This document shows, piece by piece, positions 34,654-43,371 of a stretch of 64,000 bases of DNA. Numbering within the stretch: position 1 is the first letter of the stretch; each line of letters starts with the position of its first letter. A program made the position numbers and the translations under genes. The notes beneath the pieces are model-generated. The model searched no databases. It had not been told where the DNA came from and saw only the letters and a list, made by a program, of their open reading frames with translations. Source of the stretch: Longimycelium tulufanense (GTDB taxonomy: Bacteria; Actinomycetota; Actinomycetes; Mycobacteriales; Pseudonocardiaceae); the NCBI RefSeq assembly GCF_014645795.1, contig NZ_BMMK01000003.1, positions 62,001 through 126,000 of the forward strand, given 5' to 3'.

Positions 34654-37500
34654 TCAACTCCCGTTGTGCGCACCGGAGCTCCCACTCGGCAGGGCGCGCA
34701 GCAGGAGCTGCGCTAGATGCTCGGCGCGTCGGATGTCCCGGACGCCGCTCTGGCCGATCTGGGTCCGGCACGAGAACCCGTTCGCCAGGACGGCCGTGCC
34801 GGGGGACGCCGCCCGCAGCGTGGGGAAAAGTCCGCGCTCTGCCGCGGCGCGGGAGACCTCCCAGTGGCCAGGCTCGTAACCGAAGTTCCCGGCCATGCCG
34901 CAGCAGCCAGTCCGTACGACGTCGACCGCCACCCCCAGCCGGGCGAGCACGTCGGTCTCGGGCCGGTGCCCGTGGCCCGCCTCTTGGTGGCAGTGCGGCT
35001 GGAGTACGGCCGATCCGTTGAGCCTGCCGAAGGGCCAGGGGCCCTGGTGTCCGGCCACCACCTCGGCCAGCGTGCGGACCTGGTTGGGCAAGCTCCGCAC
35101 GGCGGCGGAGTCGGGCAGCAGCTGCGCCGCGGTCTCCCGAAGTGCCTGGGTGCAGGAGGGCTCGACACCAATGATGGTGCGACCCGCGCGCAGGTGGCCC
35201 TCCAGAGAGCGCACGGAGCGGGCGAGGACCTCGCGCGCCACCTTGAGCTGGCCGGTGGAGTACCAGGTGAGTCCGCAGCAGACGGGCCCGTCGGGGAGCG
35301 CCACGCGGTAACCCAGCGCCTCAAGGACCTGTGTGGCTGCCTGTGCGCCAGCCGGGTCGAGGAAGTTGCTGAACGTGTCGGGCCACAGCACGACGGTGCC
35401 GGACTCGGGGGCTGACGCGCGGGACCGCGTGCGGCGGGCGAACCACCGACGGAAGGTCTGCGGCGGAAGCGATATCAGGGGCCGGCGCGGCTCAAGACCG
35501 GCCACTACGCTCAGCCACCGGGACGGTGTCGGCCGGCTGGTCAGCCAGTTGAGCATACGAGGTGCCACGGAGGCGATCCGGGCGAGCACGGGTAGCCAGC
35601 CCAGTGTGTAGTGCGCGCGCGGCCGCAGCCGGAACCGGTAGTGGTGATGGAGGAACTCCGCCTTGTAGGTGGCCATGTCCACGTTGACGGAGCACTCGCT
35701 CTTGCATGCCTGGCAAGCGAGGCAGAGGTCGAGTGCGTCGCGTACCTGTTTGGAGCGCCAGCCGTCGGGGAGCGTCTCGCCGCGCAGCATCTCGCTGAGC
35801 ACCCGCGCCCGACCCCGGGTGGAGTGCACCTCGTCCTTCGTCGCCTGGTACGAGGGACACATGGTGCCGGAGGCGTCGCGGCAGCTGCCGACTCCGCTGC
35901 ATCGCTGCACGGCCCGGGCCAGCGAGTCCGAGTCGGCGTGCAGCCGCTGGACCAGTGGTAGCTCCAGGCGGTCGCGGCCGGGGCCTGGCCGGATGTCCGC
36001 GTCGAAGGGCACCGGGTTGACGATGATGCCCGGATTGAGTACCCCGGCGGGGTCCCAGATGTTCTTGAAGGCGGCGAAGGCACCGAGGAGCTCGGGGGAG
36101 TAGGTTCGCGCAAGCAGCTCCGACCGGGCCCTGCCGTCGCCGTGCTCGCCCGAGGCGCAGCCGCCGTGTGCCACCACGAGCTCCCCTGCCGCGGCGATGA
36201 AGTTCCGGTAGCTCGCCATACCGTGCTTGGACTCCAGGTCCCAGTCAATCCGCACGTGCAGGCAGCCTTCGCCGAAGTGTCCGGTGATGGTGCCGTTACA
36301 GCCGTGCTCGTCCATCAGGAAGTGCAGGTCCCGCAGATAGCTGGCGAGCCGCTTCGGTGGGACGGCGGAGTCCTCCCAGCCGGGCCAGGCGGCCCGTCCG
36401 TCGGCCATCCGGGTGGCGGTGCCGGCACCGTTGCGGCGGATAGCCCACAGTGCGGCAATCTGCCCGGGGTCGGTGGTGACCCGGCCGGGCACACCGGCCT
36501 GTCGGGCGAGCCGTCGGGCGTCCGAGACCGCGGCGGCATCGTTCGCACCCTGGACCTCGCAGTACAGCCAGGCCCTACCAGAGGGCAGCAGCTCGAGGCC
36601 CGGGGCGCGGCCGGGGCGCGATCGTAGTGCCTCGACCAGCGGAGCATCCAGGCCCTCCACCGTCAGTGCCCCGGCCTTGGCCAGCATGGGGGCGCACTCG
36701 GCGGCGGCGTAGACATCGGGGAAACCGAGCACCAGCAGGACACGGGCGGGCGGCACCCGAGTGAGCCGGAGTCGGGCGCCGAGCACAACCGCGCAGGTGC
36801 CCTCGCTGCCTACCAGGGAACGGGCGACATGGAAGCCCTTCTCGGGAAGCAGTGCGTCGAGGTTGTATCCCGATACTTGGCGGGTAAAACGGCCGAGTTC
36901 CGTGCGGAGCGCCGCGAGATACCGGTCGCGCAACTGCCGCAGCCGCAGGTCGATGTTGGCGTCTCCGCTGCCGCCGCGGGTGGCGCTGAGCACGCGGCCG
37001 TCGGCGAGCAGCAACTCGAGCCTGTCGGTGATGTCTGCCGTGGTGCCCCAAGCCACCGAGTGCGGGCCACACGCGTGGTTGCCCACCATGCCGCCCACGG
37101 TGCACCGGGAATAGGTGGACGGATCGGGGCCGACGGTCAGCCCGTGTGTGGCCGCGTGCTGGCGGAGCGCCCCGAGCACCACGCCGGGCTCGACGGTGGC
37201 CGTGGCGCCGTCCGGGTCCAGCTCGATGATCCGATTCATATGCCGGGAGAAGTCGAGAACCAGGCCGGTGCCGACAGCGTTTCCGGCTACGGATGTACCC
37301 CCACCGCGGCAGGTCACCGCGACGCCGTGCTCGGCGGCGATGCGCACGGCGGTGACCACCTCCGTCGTGTCCCGCGGCTCGAACACCGCCGCCGGCATGG
37401 CGCGGTAGATCGAGGCGTCGGAGGTGTAAGCGGCGCGGGTCGTCAGGTCGATGCGGGCCGTGGGCAGGCGGGAGCAAAGGTGACGGGCGAAGTCGTTCAC
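34654..37500 (-). CDS. FAD-linked oxidase with C-terminal Fe-S (D-lactate/glycolate dehydrogenase type)
   Basis: A protein of 948 residues that fuses a VAO-type flavoprotein to a GlpC-like iron-sulfur part. The FAD-binding half has CRGGGTSVAGNAVG (near 60-73), a TVGGMVGNHACG block and LVGSEGTCAVV. The Fe-S half has CLACQACKSECSVNVDMA and, near the end, paired CCG motifs (VCCGLTW, TGCCGMAGNFG). Such enzymes oxidise 2-hydroxyacids and pass electrons to the quinone pool. GTG 37500 is preceded by GAGAGGGGG and overlaps a short upstream ORF. In this cluster it may oxidise a phosphonate-bearing 2-hydroxyacid. Confidence 0.85.
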   Translation of the reverse strand: MNDFARHLCSRLPTARIDLTTRAAYTSDASIYRAMPAAVFEPRDTTEVVTAVRIAAEHGVAVTCRGGGTSVAGNAVGTGLVLDFSRHMNRIIELDPDGATATVEPGVVLGALRQHAATHGLTVGPDPSTYSRCTVGGMVGNHACGPHSVAWGTTADITDRLELLLADGRVLSATRGGSGDANIDLRLRQLRDRYLAALRTELGRFTRQVSGYNLDALLPEKGFHVARSLVGSEGTCAVVLGARLRLTRVPPARVLLVLGFPDVYAAAECAPMLAKAGALTVEGLDAPLVEALRSRPGRAPGLELLPSGRAWLYCEVQGANDAAAVSDARRLARQAGVPGRVTTDPGQIAALWAIRRNGAGTATRMADGRAAWPGWEDSAVPPKRLASYLRDLHFLMDEHGCNGTITGHFGEGCLHVRIDWDLESKHGMASYRNFIAAAGELVVAHGGCASGEHGDGRARSELLARTYSPELLGAFAAFKNIWDPAGVLNPGIIVNPVPFDADIRPGPGRDRLELPLVQRLHADSDSLARAVQRCSGVGSCRDASGTMCPSYQATKDEVHSTRGRARVLSEMLRGETLPDGWRSKQVRDALDLCLACQACKSECSVNVDMATYKAEFLHHHYRFRLRPRAHYTLGWLPVLARIASVAPRMLNWLTSRPTPSRWLSVVAGLEPRRPLISLPPQTFRRWFARRTRSRASAPESGTVVLWPDTFSNFLDPAGAQAATQVLEALGYRVALPDGPVCCGLTWYSTGQLKVAREVLARSVRSLEGHLRAGRTIIGVEPSCTQALRETAAQLLPDSAAVRSLPNQVRTLAEVVAGHQGPWPFGRLNGSAVLQPHCHQEAGHGHRPETDVLARLGVAVDVVRTGCCGMAGNFGYEPGHWEVSRAAAERGLFPTLRAASPGTAVLANGFSCRTQIGQSGVRDIRRAEHLAQLLLRALPSGSSGAHNGS

Positions 37501-37649
37501 GGGGTACACCCCCTCTCGAGCACGCCGTCCCGGCACAGCCACAGCGGTGGAGGGGCTAGCACTCGCAGCACGCCCACGACCGCGACGACGGCAGGCGGGG
37601 CGGGAGAGCCCGCCCCGCCGATGCTGCTGTCGACGCCCTGGAGCAGCAT
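37497..37649 (-). CDS. possible 50-residue coupled ORF
   Basis: ATG 37649 has GGAGG at 10 bases and GAAGG nearer. The frame begins MLLQGVDSSIGGAGSPAPPA, has a hydrophobic valine-rich middle, and ends at TGA 37497-37499, overlapping the GTG of the FAD oxidase (GTGA). Its own start overlaps the stop of the preceding 20-residue ORF (TGATG). Coupling at both ends suggests translation, but a perfect hairpin inside the frame (37594-37619) argues that this may simply be an intergenic spacer. Confidence 0.35.
   Translation of the reverse strand: MLLQGVDSSIGGAGSPAPPAVVAVVGVLRVLAPPPLWLCRDGVLERGCTP
37594..37619 (-). terminator. 11-bp perfect hairpin upstream of the FAD oxidase
   Basis: GGCGGGGCGGG and CCCGCCCCGCC pair perfectly around a 4-base loop. 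There is no U-run. It may attenuate read-through from the aminotransferase gene into the FAD oxidase gene. Confidence 0.45.
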
Positions 37650-37711
37650 CACCTTCTGCCTCCGATCAGCAGCACTCCCTGCTCGGCCTTCAATCCGACC
37701 AACGGGGTCAC
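37649..37711 (-). CDS. possible 20-residue coupled ORF
   Basis: GTG 37711 overlaps the aminotransferase stop (TGA 37708-37710), and the frame, VTPLVGLKAEQGVLLIGGRR, ends in a TGA sharing one base with the next ATG (37649). The chain of overlaps is neat, but 20 codons is short enough to occur by chance. No homology is known to me. Confidence 0.25.
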   Translation of the reverse strand: MTPLVGLKAEQGVLLIGGRR

Positions 37712-38847
37712 CCTTTTTGGCAGGCGGTTGCGTCTGCCAGCGCGGAGCCCAGCCGGGTGAGCCCCTCGTCCAACTGCTCGGCCGGAAGGGCGAATGAGAG
37801 CCTGATGTGCCCCGGAGCCCCGAAGGCCGCGCCGTCCACCACGGTGATCCGGTGCTTGTCGCGGAGCCATCCGGTAAGGTCGCGGCGCGCCTGCTCGGGG
37901 GCGTGGTCGGCCAGCCAGCCGGTCAGGTTGGGAAAGAGGAAGATCCCGCCCCCTGGTTCGGGACAACTGACCCCGGGCAGCTCTGCCAATCGACGCCGGG
38001 CGAGCACCAGCTGGTCCGCGAGGACCTTGCCGATCCCGGCCTGGATGGCCTCGCCATCCCTCAGAATGTCAGCCGCGATCGACTGGACCGCCGTCGACGT
38101 CCCGCCGAGCAGGTGCGAGGCGACGGCGGCCACGCGACGAGTGAGGCCCCCCGCGGTGATCGCCCATCCGGCGCGCAGCCCGGCGAGCGCGTGGCTCTTG
38201 CTGAGGCCGTCCACCACGACGCAGTGGTCGGGCAGGTGCGGGAGGACGTCGAGGATCGAGGGGGCCGGATCCGCGGTACAGGCCACGCCTCGGTACACCT
38301 CGTCGCACAGCACGGTGATTCCGTGGCGCTCGGCCCACGCGGTGGCGGCGGCGAGGTCTTCCGCCGGGGTCACCGCACCGTCGGGGTTGCGTGGAGAGTT
38401 GACCACGAGTACTCGGGTGCGTGGTGTGCGGTGCGCCTCCAGGGTGTCGAGGTCGATGCGCCCATCACCCACCTGGGCTGGCAGTGCGACGATGCTTCCG
38501 CCGGACCGCTTCACCAGTTCCGGGTAGCTCGCCCAGTACGGGGTGGGCAGCAGCACCTCGCCGCCGTCGTTGAGAAGGGTGGCCAGCACGGCGTAGATGG
38601 CGAGCCGCGCCCCGGGCGCGACCAGCACCTGTGTTGGGTCGACTTGGCCGCCGGCCGCGGCAACCCGACCGGCGACCGCTTCGCGCAGGTCCGCGGTGCC
38701 GGTGGGGGCCTGGTATGTCTGGTCAGCGCGCAGCGGTGCGCGTGCGGCGCCGCTCTGCGGATGGACCGGGATGCGGACGTCACCCGTAGAGAGCACCACC
38801 AGGCCGCTGTCTTGGTGCACTGCTGCGGTGGGGGACATGGCGGTCAC
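37708..38847 (-). CDS. class I/II PLP aminotransferase
   Basis: A fold-type I aminotransferase of 379 residues. The PLP lysine is in VVDGLSKSHALAGLRAGW (S-x-S-K-like), with NSPRNPDGAVTP (asparagine that contacts the cofactor) and CDEVYRGV (aspartate for the pyridine nitrogen) upstream, and a C-terminal arginine in HIRLSFA for the substrate carboxylate. It would swap an amino group onto a 2-oxoacid, here perhaps a phosphonate-bearing one. GTG 38847 overlaps the stop of the preceding dehydrogenase gene (GTGA), so the two are translationally coupled and probably act in series. Confidence 0.87.
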   Translation of the reverse strand: MTAMSPTAAVHQDSGLVVLSTGDVRIPVHPQSGAARAPLRADQTYQAPTGTADLREAVAGRVAAAGGQVDPTQVLVAPGARLAIYAVLATLLNDGGEVLLPTPYWASYPELVKRSGGSIVALPAQVGDGRIDLDTLEAHRTPRTRVLVVNSPRNPDGAVTPAEDLAAATAWAERHGITVLCDEVYRGVACTADPAPSILDVLPHLPDHCVVVDGLSKSHALAGLRAGWAITAGGLTRRVAAVASHLLGGTSTAVQSIAADILRDGEAIQAGIGKVLADQLVLARRRLAELPGVSCPEPGGGIFLFPNLTGWLADHAPEQARRDLTGWLRDKHRITVVDGAAFGAPGHIRLSFALPAEQLDEGLTRLGSALADATACQKG

Positions 38848-39878
38848 TTGCGCACCGCCTCATCGCACAGCAGGCCGACCGTTGGCGTCCGGCCTGCCAG
38901 CCGGTCCCGAACGAGCTCGGCGACCCGGCGCCGGCTGCTCGCCTCGGCATCCTCGGACAAGAAGGCGCGATGGCTGGTCACCACGGTGGCCGGATGCTCG
39001 AGCACCGGCTGCCAGCGCGAGTCGTCATGCGGGTTCTCGGGGAAGAAGACATCGAGTCCCGCGCCCGCGATCCAGCCCTCGTTGAGCGCCTTGCCGAGGG
39101 CGACCGGGTCGATCAGCTTGCCGCGTGCCGCGTTGAGCAGGTACGCGTCCGGCCGCATCAGGCGCAGTTGGTCGGCGCCGATCATCTGTTCGGTCTCCTG
39201 ATTCAGCGGACAGTGCAATGTCACCGTGTGCGACCGTTGGAGCAGTTCCGCCAAAGTGTCGACCGCCTTGGCGCGGTAACCCTCGGGGAGATCACGCCCA
39301 ACGTGTGGGTCGTAGACGAGGACCTGGCCGTAGAACGCGCTGAGCTTGGCCGCGACAGCCCGACCGATCCGTCCAAAGCCAACAATGCCGAGCGTGCGGC
39401 GGCTGATGCGGTTCGGGGTGCCGCCTGCGTAGATGGCGAAGGAGCCACTTTTCAGCGTCTGGTGCTGTGGAATCAGCCGTCGCTCCAAAGCGAGCCCCAA
39501 CGACGCGGTGTGTGCGGCCACTTCGTCCACGCAGTAGTCCGGCACGTGGTAGCCGAACAAGCCGCGCTCAGTGAGCAGCGGGACGTTCAGATTGTCAATG
39601 CCGACGCCCTGCCGGACGATACCGCGCAGCTGATCGCCGGCGGCGTCGAGCAGCTCGGGCGTGACCTGGCAGCGGTAGACGACGAGAATCTCGCTGCCCG
39701 CGACCCGCTCCAGCAACTCGGGGCAGTCGATCCGGTAGCGCCCGTCGGCGTGCGGGCCGAAACGCAGGTCCACGTCCCCGCCCAACACCTCGTGCTCCAC
39801 CGTGGCCCGACCTGCGTCGAACCTCCCGTCCGCGACCAGCCACGGCGGATCGGTGTAGGTGACAGTATGTGCGTTCAT
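38844..39878 (-). CDS. D-isomer-specific 2-hydroxyacid dehydrogenase
   Basis: An NAD-dependent dehydrogenase of 344 residues. The Rossmann motif is GIVGFGRIGRAVA (near 165-177). The catalytic set is the arginine in LNAARGKLID, the glutamate in DVFFPENPHDDSRW and the histidine in VTSHRAFLSEDAE. PhpE of phosphinothricin biosynthesis and other phosphonate-cluster enzymes belong to this family; they act on hydroxyphosphonates or phosphonolactate-like acids. ATG 39878 has GAGG eight bases upstream. It starts 137 bases after the reductase gene and is coupled to the aminotransferase. Confidence 0.87.
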   Translation of the reverse strand: MNAHTVTYTDPPWLVADGRFDAGRATVEHEVLGGDVDLRFGPHADGRYRIDCPELLERVAGSEILVVYRCQVTPELLDAAGDQLRGIVRQGVGIDNLNVPLLTERGLFGYHVPDYCVDEVAAHTASLGLALERRLIPQHQTLKSGSFAIYAGGTPNRISRRTLGIVGFGRIGRAVAAKLSAFYGQVLVYDPHVGRDLPEGYRAKAVDTLAELLQRSHTVTLHCPLNQETEQMIGADQLRLMRPDAYLLNAARGKLIDPVALGKALNEGWIAGAGLDVFFPENPHDDSRWQPVLEHPATVVTSHRAFLSEDAEASSRRRVAELVRDRLAGRTPTVGLLCDEAVRK

Positions 39879-40014
39879 CGTCGAGCCTCTATCTCTGTGT
39901 TTCTTCTGCCTGTTCTTCTTGGCCGACTCGCGGCGGCAGTCGGCCCGGCCGGTGTCCGGCCTTGGTTACCTGGCGTCGTACGAACGGGCGAGGACCGCCC
40001 GCGGACCCCTTGCT

Positions 40015-41235
40015 TCAGGAGCTGAGCGCTGCCAGCGCGTCCTCGACCGTGACGACCCGCGGGTTGTTGCCGGCCCGGCCGGAGTCCAGGGCCGCGTCCA
40101 GGATTGGTGCCCACTCGCGCGGGGCCAGCCGTAGGTCGGCCAGTGACTGCGGATAGCCGCCGAGTCCCAGCAGTCGTTCCAGCAGCGGCTCGATCGGGCC
40201 GCCGGTCTCCCGAACCGAGCGCTCCTGAACGTCGGAGACCAGGCCGCTCAGTCGTTCGGGGCCGTCGGGATGCCGGCAGTCGTCAGCCTCGGCCGCCTCG
40301 TTGTAGCCGAGAAGCCAGCGCAGATGTAGGGCCACGGCCACCCCGTGGGTGATGCCGAGACGCGCGGTCAGGCTGTAGGAGAGCGCGTGCGCGGCGGTGG
40401 TCCTGGTCTGGTTGATGGCCGCGCCCGAGAGCGCCGCACCGACGGCGAGCCGCCCGCGGATCTGCGGGTCGGCGAAGGAACCATGCTCCGCCACCGCGCC
40501 CAGCGCTGGGAACAGGTCCTGAAGAGCGCCCTGGGCAAGCTGCCGGGAGCCAGCCGTGGCAGCAGCGGCCCAGTACGACTCGATGGCCTGGCTCAGCGCG
40601 TCGAGACCGCTCGCCACAGCGCTCGGGCTGGGCAGCGACGCCGTCAGATCGGGGTCGACCAAGGCGACGTCGGACCGCAGCGCCGGATGGTCAAGGGAAT
40701 ATTTCTGCTCGCCTATGTACACCGTCGCGAAACTGGTCAGTTCGCTGCCAGATCCCGAGGTGGTCGGTACGAGCACGAGCGCACAGTCCTCGCGCATGCC
40801 GAGCAGCGCCGGATCGCGCAGGCAGTCGTACGTAACGGCCGGCTGCCGGTACAACGCCGCCGCCGACTTGGCCACGTCCAGGGAGCTACCCCCGCCGATG
40901 CCGACGACGGCATCGGGGCGGAACTCCCGAGCCGCCGCCACCGCCGCCTCGACCGTGGCGAGGTCTGGGTTGGGGCGAACCCCGCCGAACCGCCTTACGG
41001 CTAGGCGGCCCTCCAGCGCGACCACCGCGGCTTCGGCCCCGCAGCGACGGAACGCACCGCCACCGTGGACCACCAGGACGCGGCGCGCACCGAGCGCGTC
41101 GAGCACCTCGGGCAGCCGGCCAAGAGCACCGGGGCTGGCGAAGGCAGCCGGGTGCCCGGGCAGCCTGCGCAGGTCGGCCGAGGCCAATCCGGGCAGCACA
41201 TCGGGTGTCTGCACCGGGTCGCATGCCGCGGCCAT
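40015..41235 (-). CDS. phpC: phosphonoacetaldehyde reductase (iron-type alcohol dehydrogenase)
   Basis: An iron-containing alcohol dehydrogenase of 406 residues. It has VGIGGGSSLDVAKS and VPTTSGSGSELT for NAD(P) binding, and the metal ligands in SGLDALSQAIESYW (Asp), TTAAHALSYSL (His) and ITHGVAVAL (His). PhpC-type enzymes reduce phosphonoacetaldehyde to 2-hydroxyethylphosphonate, pulling the unfavourable PEP mutase step forward. ATG 41235 shares one base with the stop of a 29-residue ORF, and that ORF overlaps the decarboxylase stop, so the three are tightly coupled. The symbol is given by pathway logic; other Fe-ADH roles are possible. Confidence 0.85.
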   Translation of the reverse strand: MAAACDPVQTPDVLPGLASADLRRLPGHPAAFASPGALGRLPEVLDALGARRVLVVHGGGAFRRCGAEAAVVALEGRLAVRRFGGVRPNPDLATVEAAVAAAREFRPDAVVGIGGGSSLDVAKSAAALYRQPAVTYDCLRDPALLGMREDCALVLVPTTSGSGSELTSFATVYIGEQKYSLDHPALRSDVALVDPDLTASLPSPSAVASGLDALSQAIESYWAAAATAGSRQLAQGALQDLFPALGAVAEHGSFADPQIRGRLAVGAALSGAAINQTRTTAAHALSYSLTARLGITHGVAVALHLRWLLGYNEAAEADDCRHPDGPERLSGLVSDVQERSVRETGGPIEPLLERLLGLGGYPQSLADLRLAPREWAPILDAALDSGRAGNNPRVVTVEDALAALSS

Positions 41236-41324
41236 CACGCACCCCCTGCGCAGCTGGCGGGATTGCCGAGCGCGACCGGCTCGACGCCGTACCACTCGTC
41301 GTCGGTCGCCACCGCGGATGTCAT
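41235..41324 (-). CDS. 29-residue protein coupled between decarboxylase and reductase
   Basis: ATG 41324 overlaps the phosphonopyruvate decarboxylase stop (ATGA) and its TGA (41235-41237) overlaps the reductase ATG. The peptide begins MTSAVATDDEWYGVEPVALG and ends NPASCAGGA, with one cysteine three residues after a proline. About 24 of 28 third positions are G or C, matching real genes in this genome. No homologue is known to me. It could be a small subunit, a regulatory or leader peptide, or a peptide scaffold. Confidence 0.5.
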   Translation of the reverse strand: MTSAVATDDEWYGVEPVALGNPASCAGGA

Positions 41325-42457
41325 ATGATCCCCTCCGCGCGCCACGGCGCCGAGGCACCCAAGACAGCCGTGAACCGCCGGTGGATGTCGCCTGCGCTCA
41401 CTGCGGAGGTGGCACGGGGCGGGGCCGCGTCCACACTCGGCGCAGTCCGGACCGCCAACAGATGCGGCCCGGGTTCTTGGGCGATGCGGACGACGGCCGC
41501 CTTGAGTTCGGACTCCGTGCGACATAGCTCGTGGGTGCGGTACCCCGTGGCGCGGCCGAGGGATGCGAAGTCCACCCGCGTGGACCGGGTCGGCTGGGCG
41601 CCGGTCGACTCGTAGACGCCGTTGTCGAGGATGACGTGGACGAGGTTCGCGGGCGCCGAGGCACCGATGGTGGACATCGAACCCAGGTGCATCAGGGCAC
41701 CACCGTCACCATCGAACACCACGACGTGCTTCTGTTCGGGCCGGGCGAGGGCGATGCCGAGGCCGAAGGCCATGGCGTGCCCCATCGAGCCCTGCATGTA
41801 GAAGTTGCGGTCCGCATCCCCCAGCGCGAAGAGTTCCCGCGCGGTGTACCCGGTGGTGGCCACCGTCCGCGCGTCCGGCAGCCCCTCGAGCACCAACCGC
41901 ATGACGTCCCTGCGCTGCAAGCGCTCCTCGGCGGCCAAGTCGGGCGGCAAACAGGGTTTGGCCGAGCCAATCGCGCCCTTCTGCACCAGGACGAACGCCG
42001 GCCGGCCCTGGGCGAGCTCGGCCATGGCGGGCGTCAGCACCTCGTCCAAGACCGTGCTGGTCTCCCGCAGCGTCCAGTGCCGCACGCCCATTGCGTCCAG
42101 CATTGGGTGCGTGGACGTTCCCATGACAGCGTGCTGCGGCTCGTCCTGCCCGGGATCGGGCCACCCGCGCAGCGTCATGAAGACCAACACCGGGATGTCG
42201 TACGGAATCAGGAGCGAGGTGAGCGGGTTGATGAGGTTGCCGAATCCGGAGTTCTGCGCCAAAACCGCGCCGCGCCGTCCGGAGGCCGCGGCACCGGCCG
42301 CGATCGCCAGGGCCGCGCCTTCGTTGGCTGCCGGTACGTATCGGTTCTGCTCGGTGAGCTGGGCGATGGGGCCGGTGAAGTACGAACAGGGCACGCCTGT
42401 CACGAAATCCACGCCGTGCGCGGCCAGGCTCGCGGTGAAGTCCTCTGGTGTGATCAT
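41321..42457 (-). CDS. ppd: phosphonopyruvate decarboxylase
   Basis: A TPP-dependent enzyme of 378 residues. The N-terminal domain has VTGVPCSYFTGPIAQL and PAANEGAALAIAAG, where the glutamate activates the cofactor. The C-terminal domain has the GDG...N TPP/Mg motif (FDGDGGALMHLGSM then VILDNGVYESTG). It converts phosphonopyruvate to phosphonoacetaldehyde and CO2, the irreversible step that drives phosphonate synthesis. ATG 42457 overlaps the PEP mutase stop (ATGA), so both are co-translated. Length and motifs match the family closely; the related sulfopyruvate decarboxylases are less likely given PEP mutase next door. Confidence 0.92.
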   Translation of the reverse strand: MITPEDFTASLAAHGVDFVTGVPCSYFTGPIAQLTEQNRYVPAANEGAALAIAAGAAASGRRGAVLAQNSGFGNLINPLTSLLIPYDIPVLVFMTLRGWPDPGQDEPQHAVMGTSTHPMLDAMGVRHWTLRETSTVLDEVLTPAMAELAQGRPAFVLVQKGAIGSAKPCLPPDLAAEERLQRRDVMRLVLEGLPDARTVATTGYTARELFALGDADRNFYMQGSMGHAMAFGLGIALARPEQKHVVVFDGDGGALMHLGSMSTIGASAPANLVHVILDNGVYESTGAQPTRSTRVDFASLGRATGYRTHELCRTESELKAAVVRIAQEPGPHLLAVRTAPSVDAAPPRATSAVSAGDIHRRFTAVLGASAPWRAEGII

Positions 42458-43320
42458 GAGTCGAGCGCGGTCCACTCCTGAAGCTTCTGCAGCCGGAAGA
42501 CTTCAGCCATCGGTGCGATCTCGTCCTCCACCGGGGTGGAGGTGCCCTTCTCCCGGATCAGCTTCAGGGTGCTGCTCACCGCCTGCACCGTCGCGCGCAA
42601 CGCCTGGTTGGCATAGATGATGACGGAAACACCCGCGCGGTGGGCGTCCTCTGCGTGCCAGTCCGGATAGGTGGTCGGCACGATGACCACGGGAACCCGG
42701 CCGTCCCAGGCGGCCAGGAACTCCTGCACCTCCGAGGGGGCCTTGGCCTTGGAGTGCACCAGAACGGCGTCAGCGCCCGCATCCGCGTACATCTTGCAGC
42801 GTCGCAGCGCCTCGTCGGTGCCCATTCCGGCGATCAGAGCTTCGGTGCGGGCGATCAAATAGAACTCGGGACTCTCCTGGACAGACTTGGCGACCTGGAG
42901 CTTGCTGCAGAAGGCATCCGCGTCCAGGAGCAACTGCCCCCGGTCCACGAAGCTGTTCATCTTCGGAAAGTGCTTGTCCTCGATGCAGACAGCGGTGATG
43001 CCCATCCGCTCGTATTCACGCACCATGTGCGCGACATTCATGTTCCCGCCAAAACCGGTGTCCACATCTGCAACCACTGGAATGCTGCAAGATGCCTGGA
43101 TCTGGGCCGCTGCGGCGAGGTAGTCAGTCATCGTCAGCAAGCTCGCGTCCGGCAGGCAGCGCGCCGCCGAAATCTCCAGGCTCGACGCCCATACGGCGTC
43201 GAATCCGGTCTCCTGCACGAGCGCGGCCCCCAGTGGGCTGTGCGCACCCGCGAGGCGGACCAGTCCTCCTCGGTTCATCACCTGGCGGAACGACGGGGAA
43301 CAGGTAGAGCTACTGAGCAT
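42454..43320 (-). CDS. pepM: phosphoenolpyruvate phosphomutase
   Basis: A TIM-barrel enzyme of 288 residues from the PEP mutase/isocitrate lyase superfamily. The diagnostic E-D-K-x5-N-S motif is present as EDKHFPKMNS (residues 114-123), which separates true mutases from lyases. VVADVDTGFGG (83-92) gives the Mg-binding aspartates and DAVWASSLE the substrate pocket. It forms the carbon-phosphorus bond by rearranging PEP to phosphonopyruvate, the entry to nearly all natural phosphonates. It is 51 bases downstream of the methylphosphonate synthase-like gene and coupled to the decarboxylase. Confidence 0.95.
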   Translation of the reverse strand: MLSSSTCSPSFRQVMNRGGLVRLAGAHSPLGAALVQETGFDAVWASSLEISAARCLPDASLLTMTDYLAAAAQIQASCSIPVVADVDTGFGGNMNVAHMVREYERMGITAVCIEDKHFPKMNSFVDRGQLLLDADAFCSKLQVAKSVQESPEFYLIARTEALIAGMGTDEALRRCKMYADAGADAVLVHSKAKAPSEVQEFLAAWDGRVPVVIVPTTYPDWHAEDAHRAGVSVIIYANQALRATVQAVSSTLKLIREKGTSTPVEDEIAPMAEVFRLQKLQEWTALDS

Positions 43321-43371
43321 GGGGTCAATCTCCGGTTATGACTGCGTACTTTGGGCGGACGCGTTCGCGCG

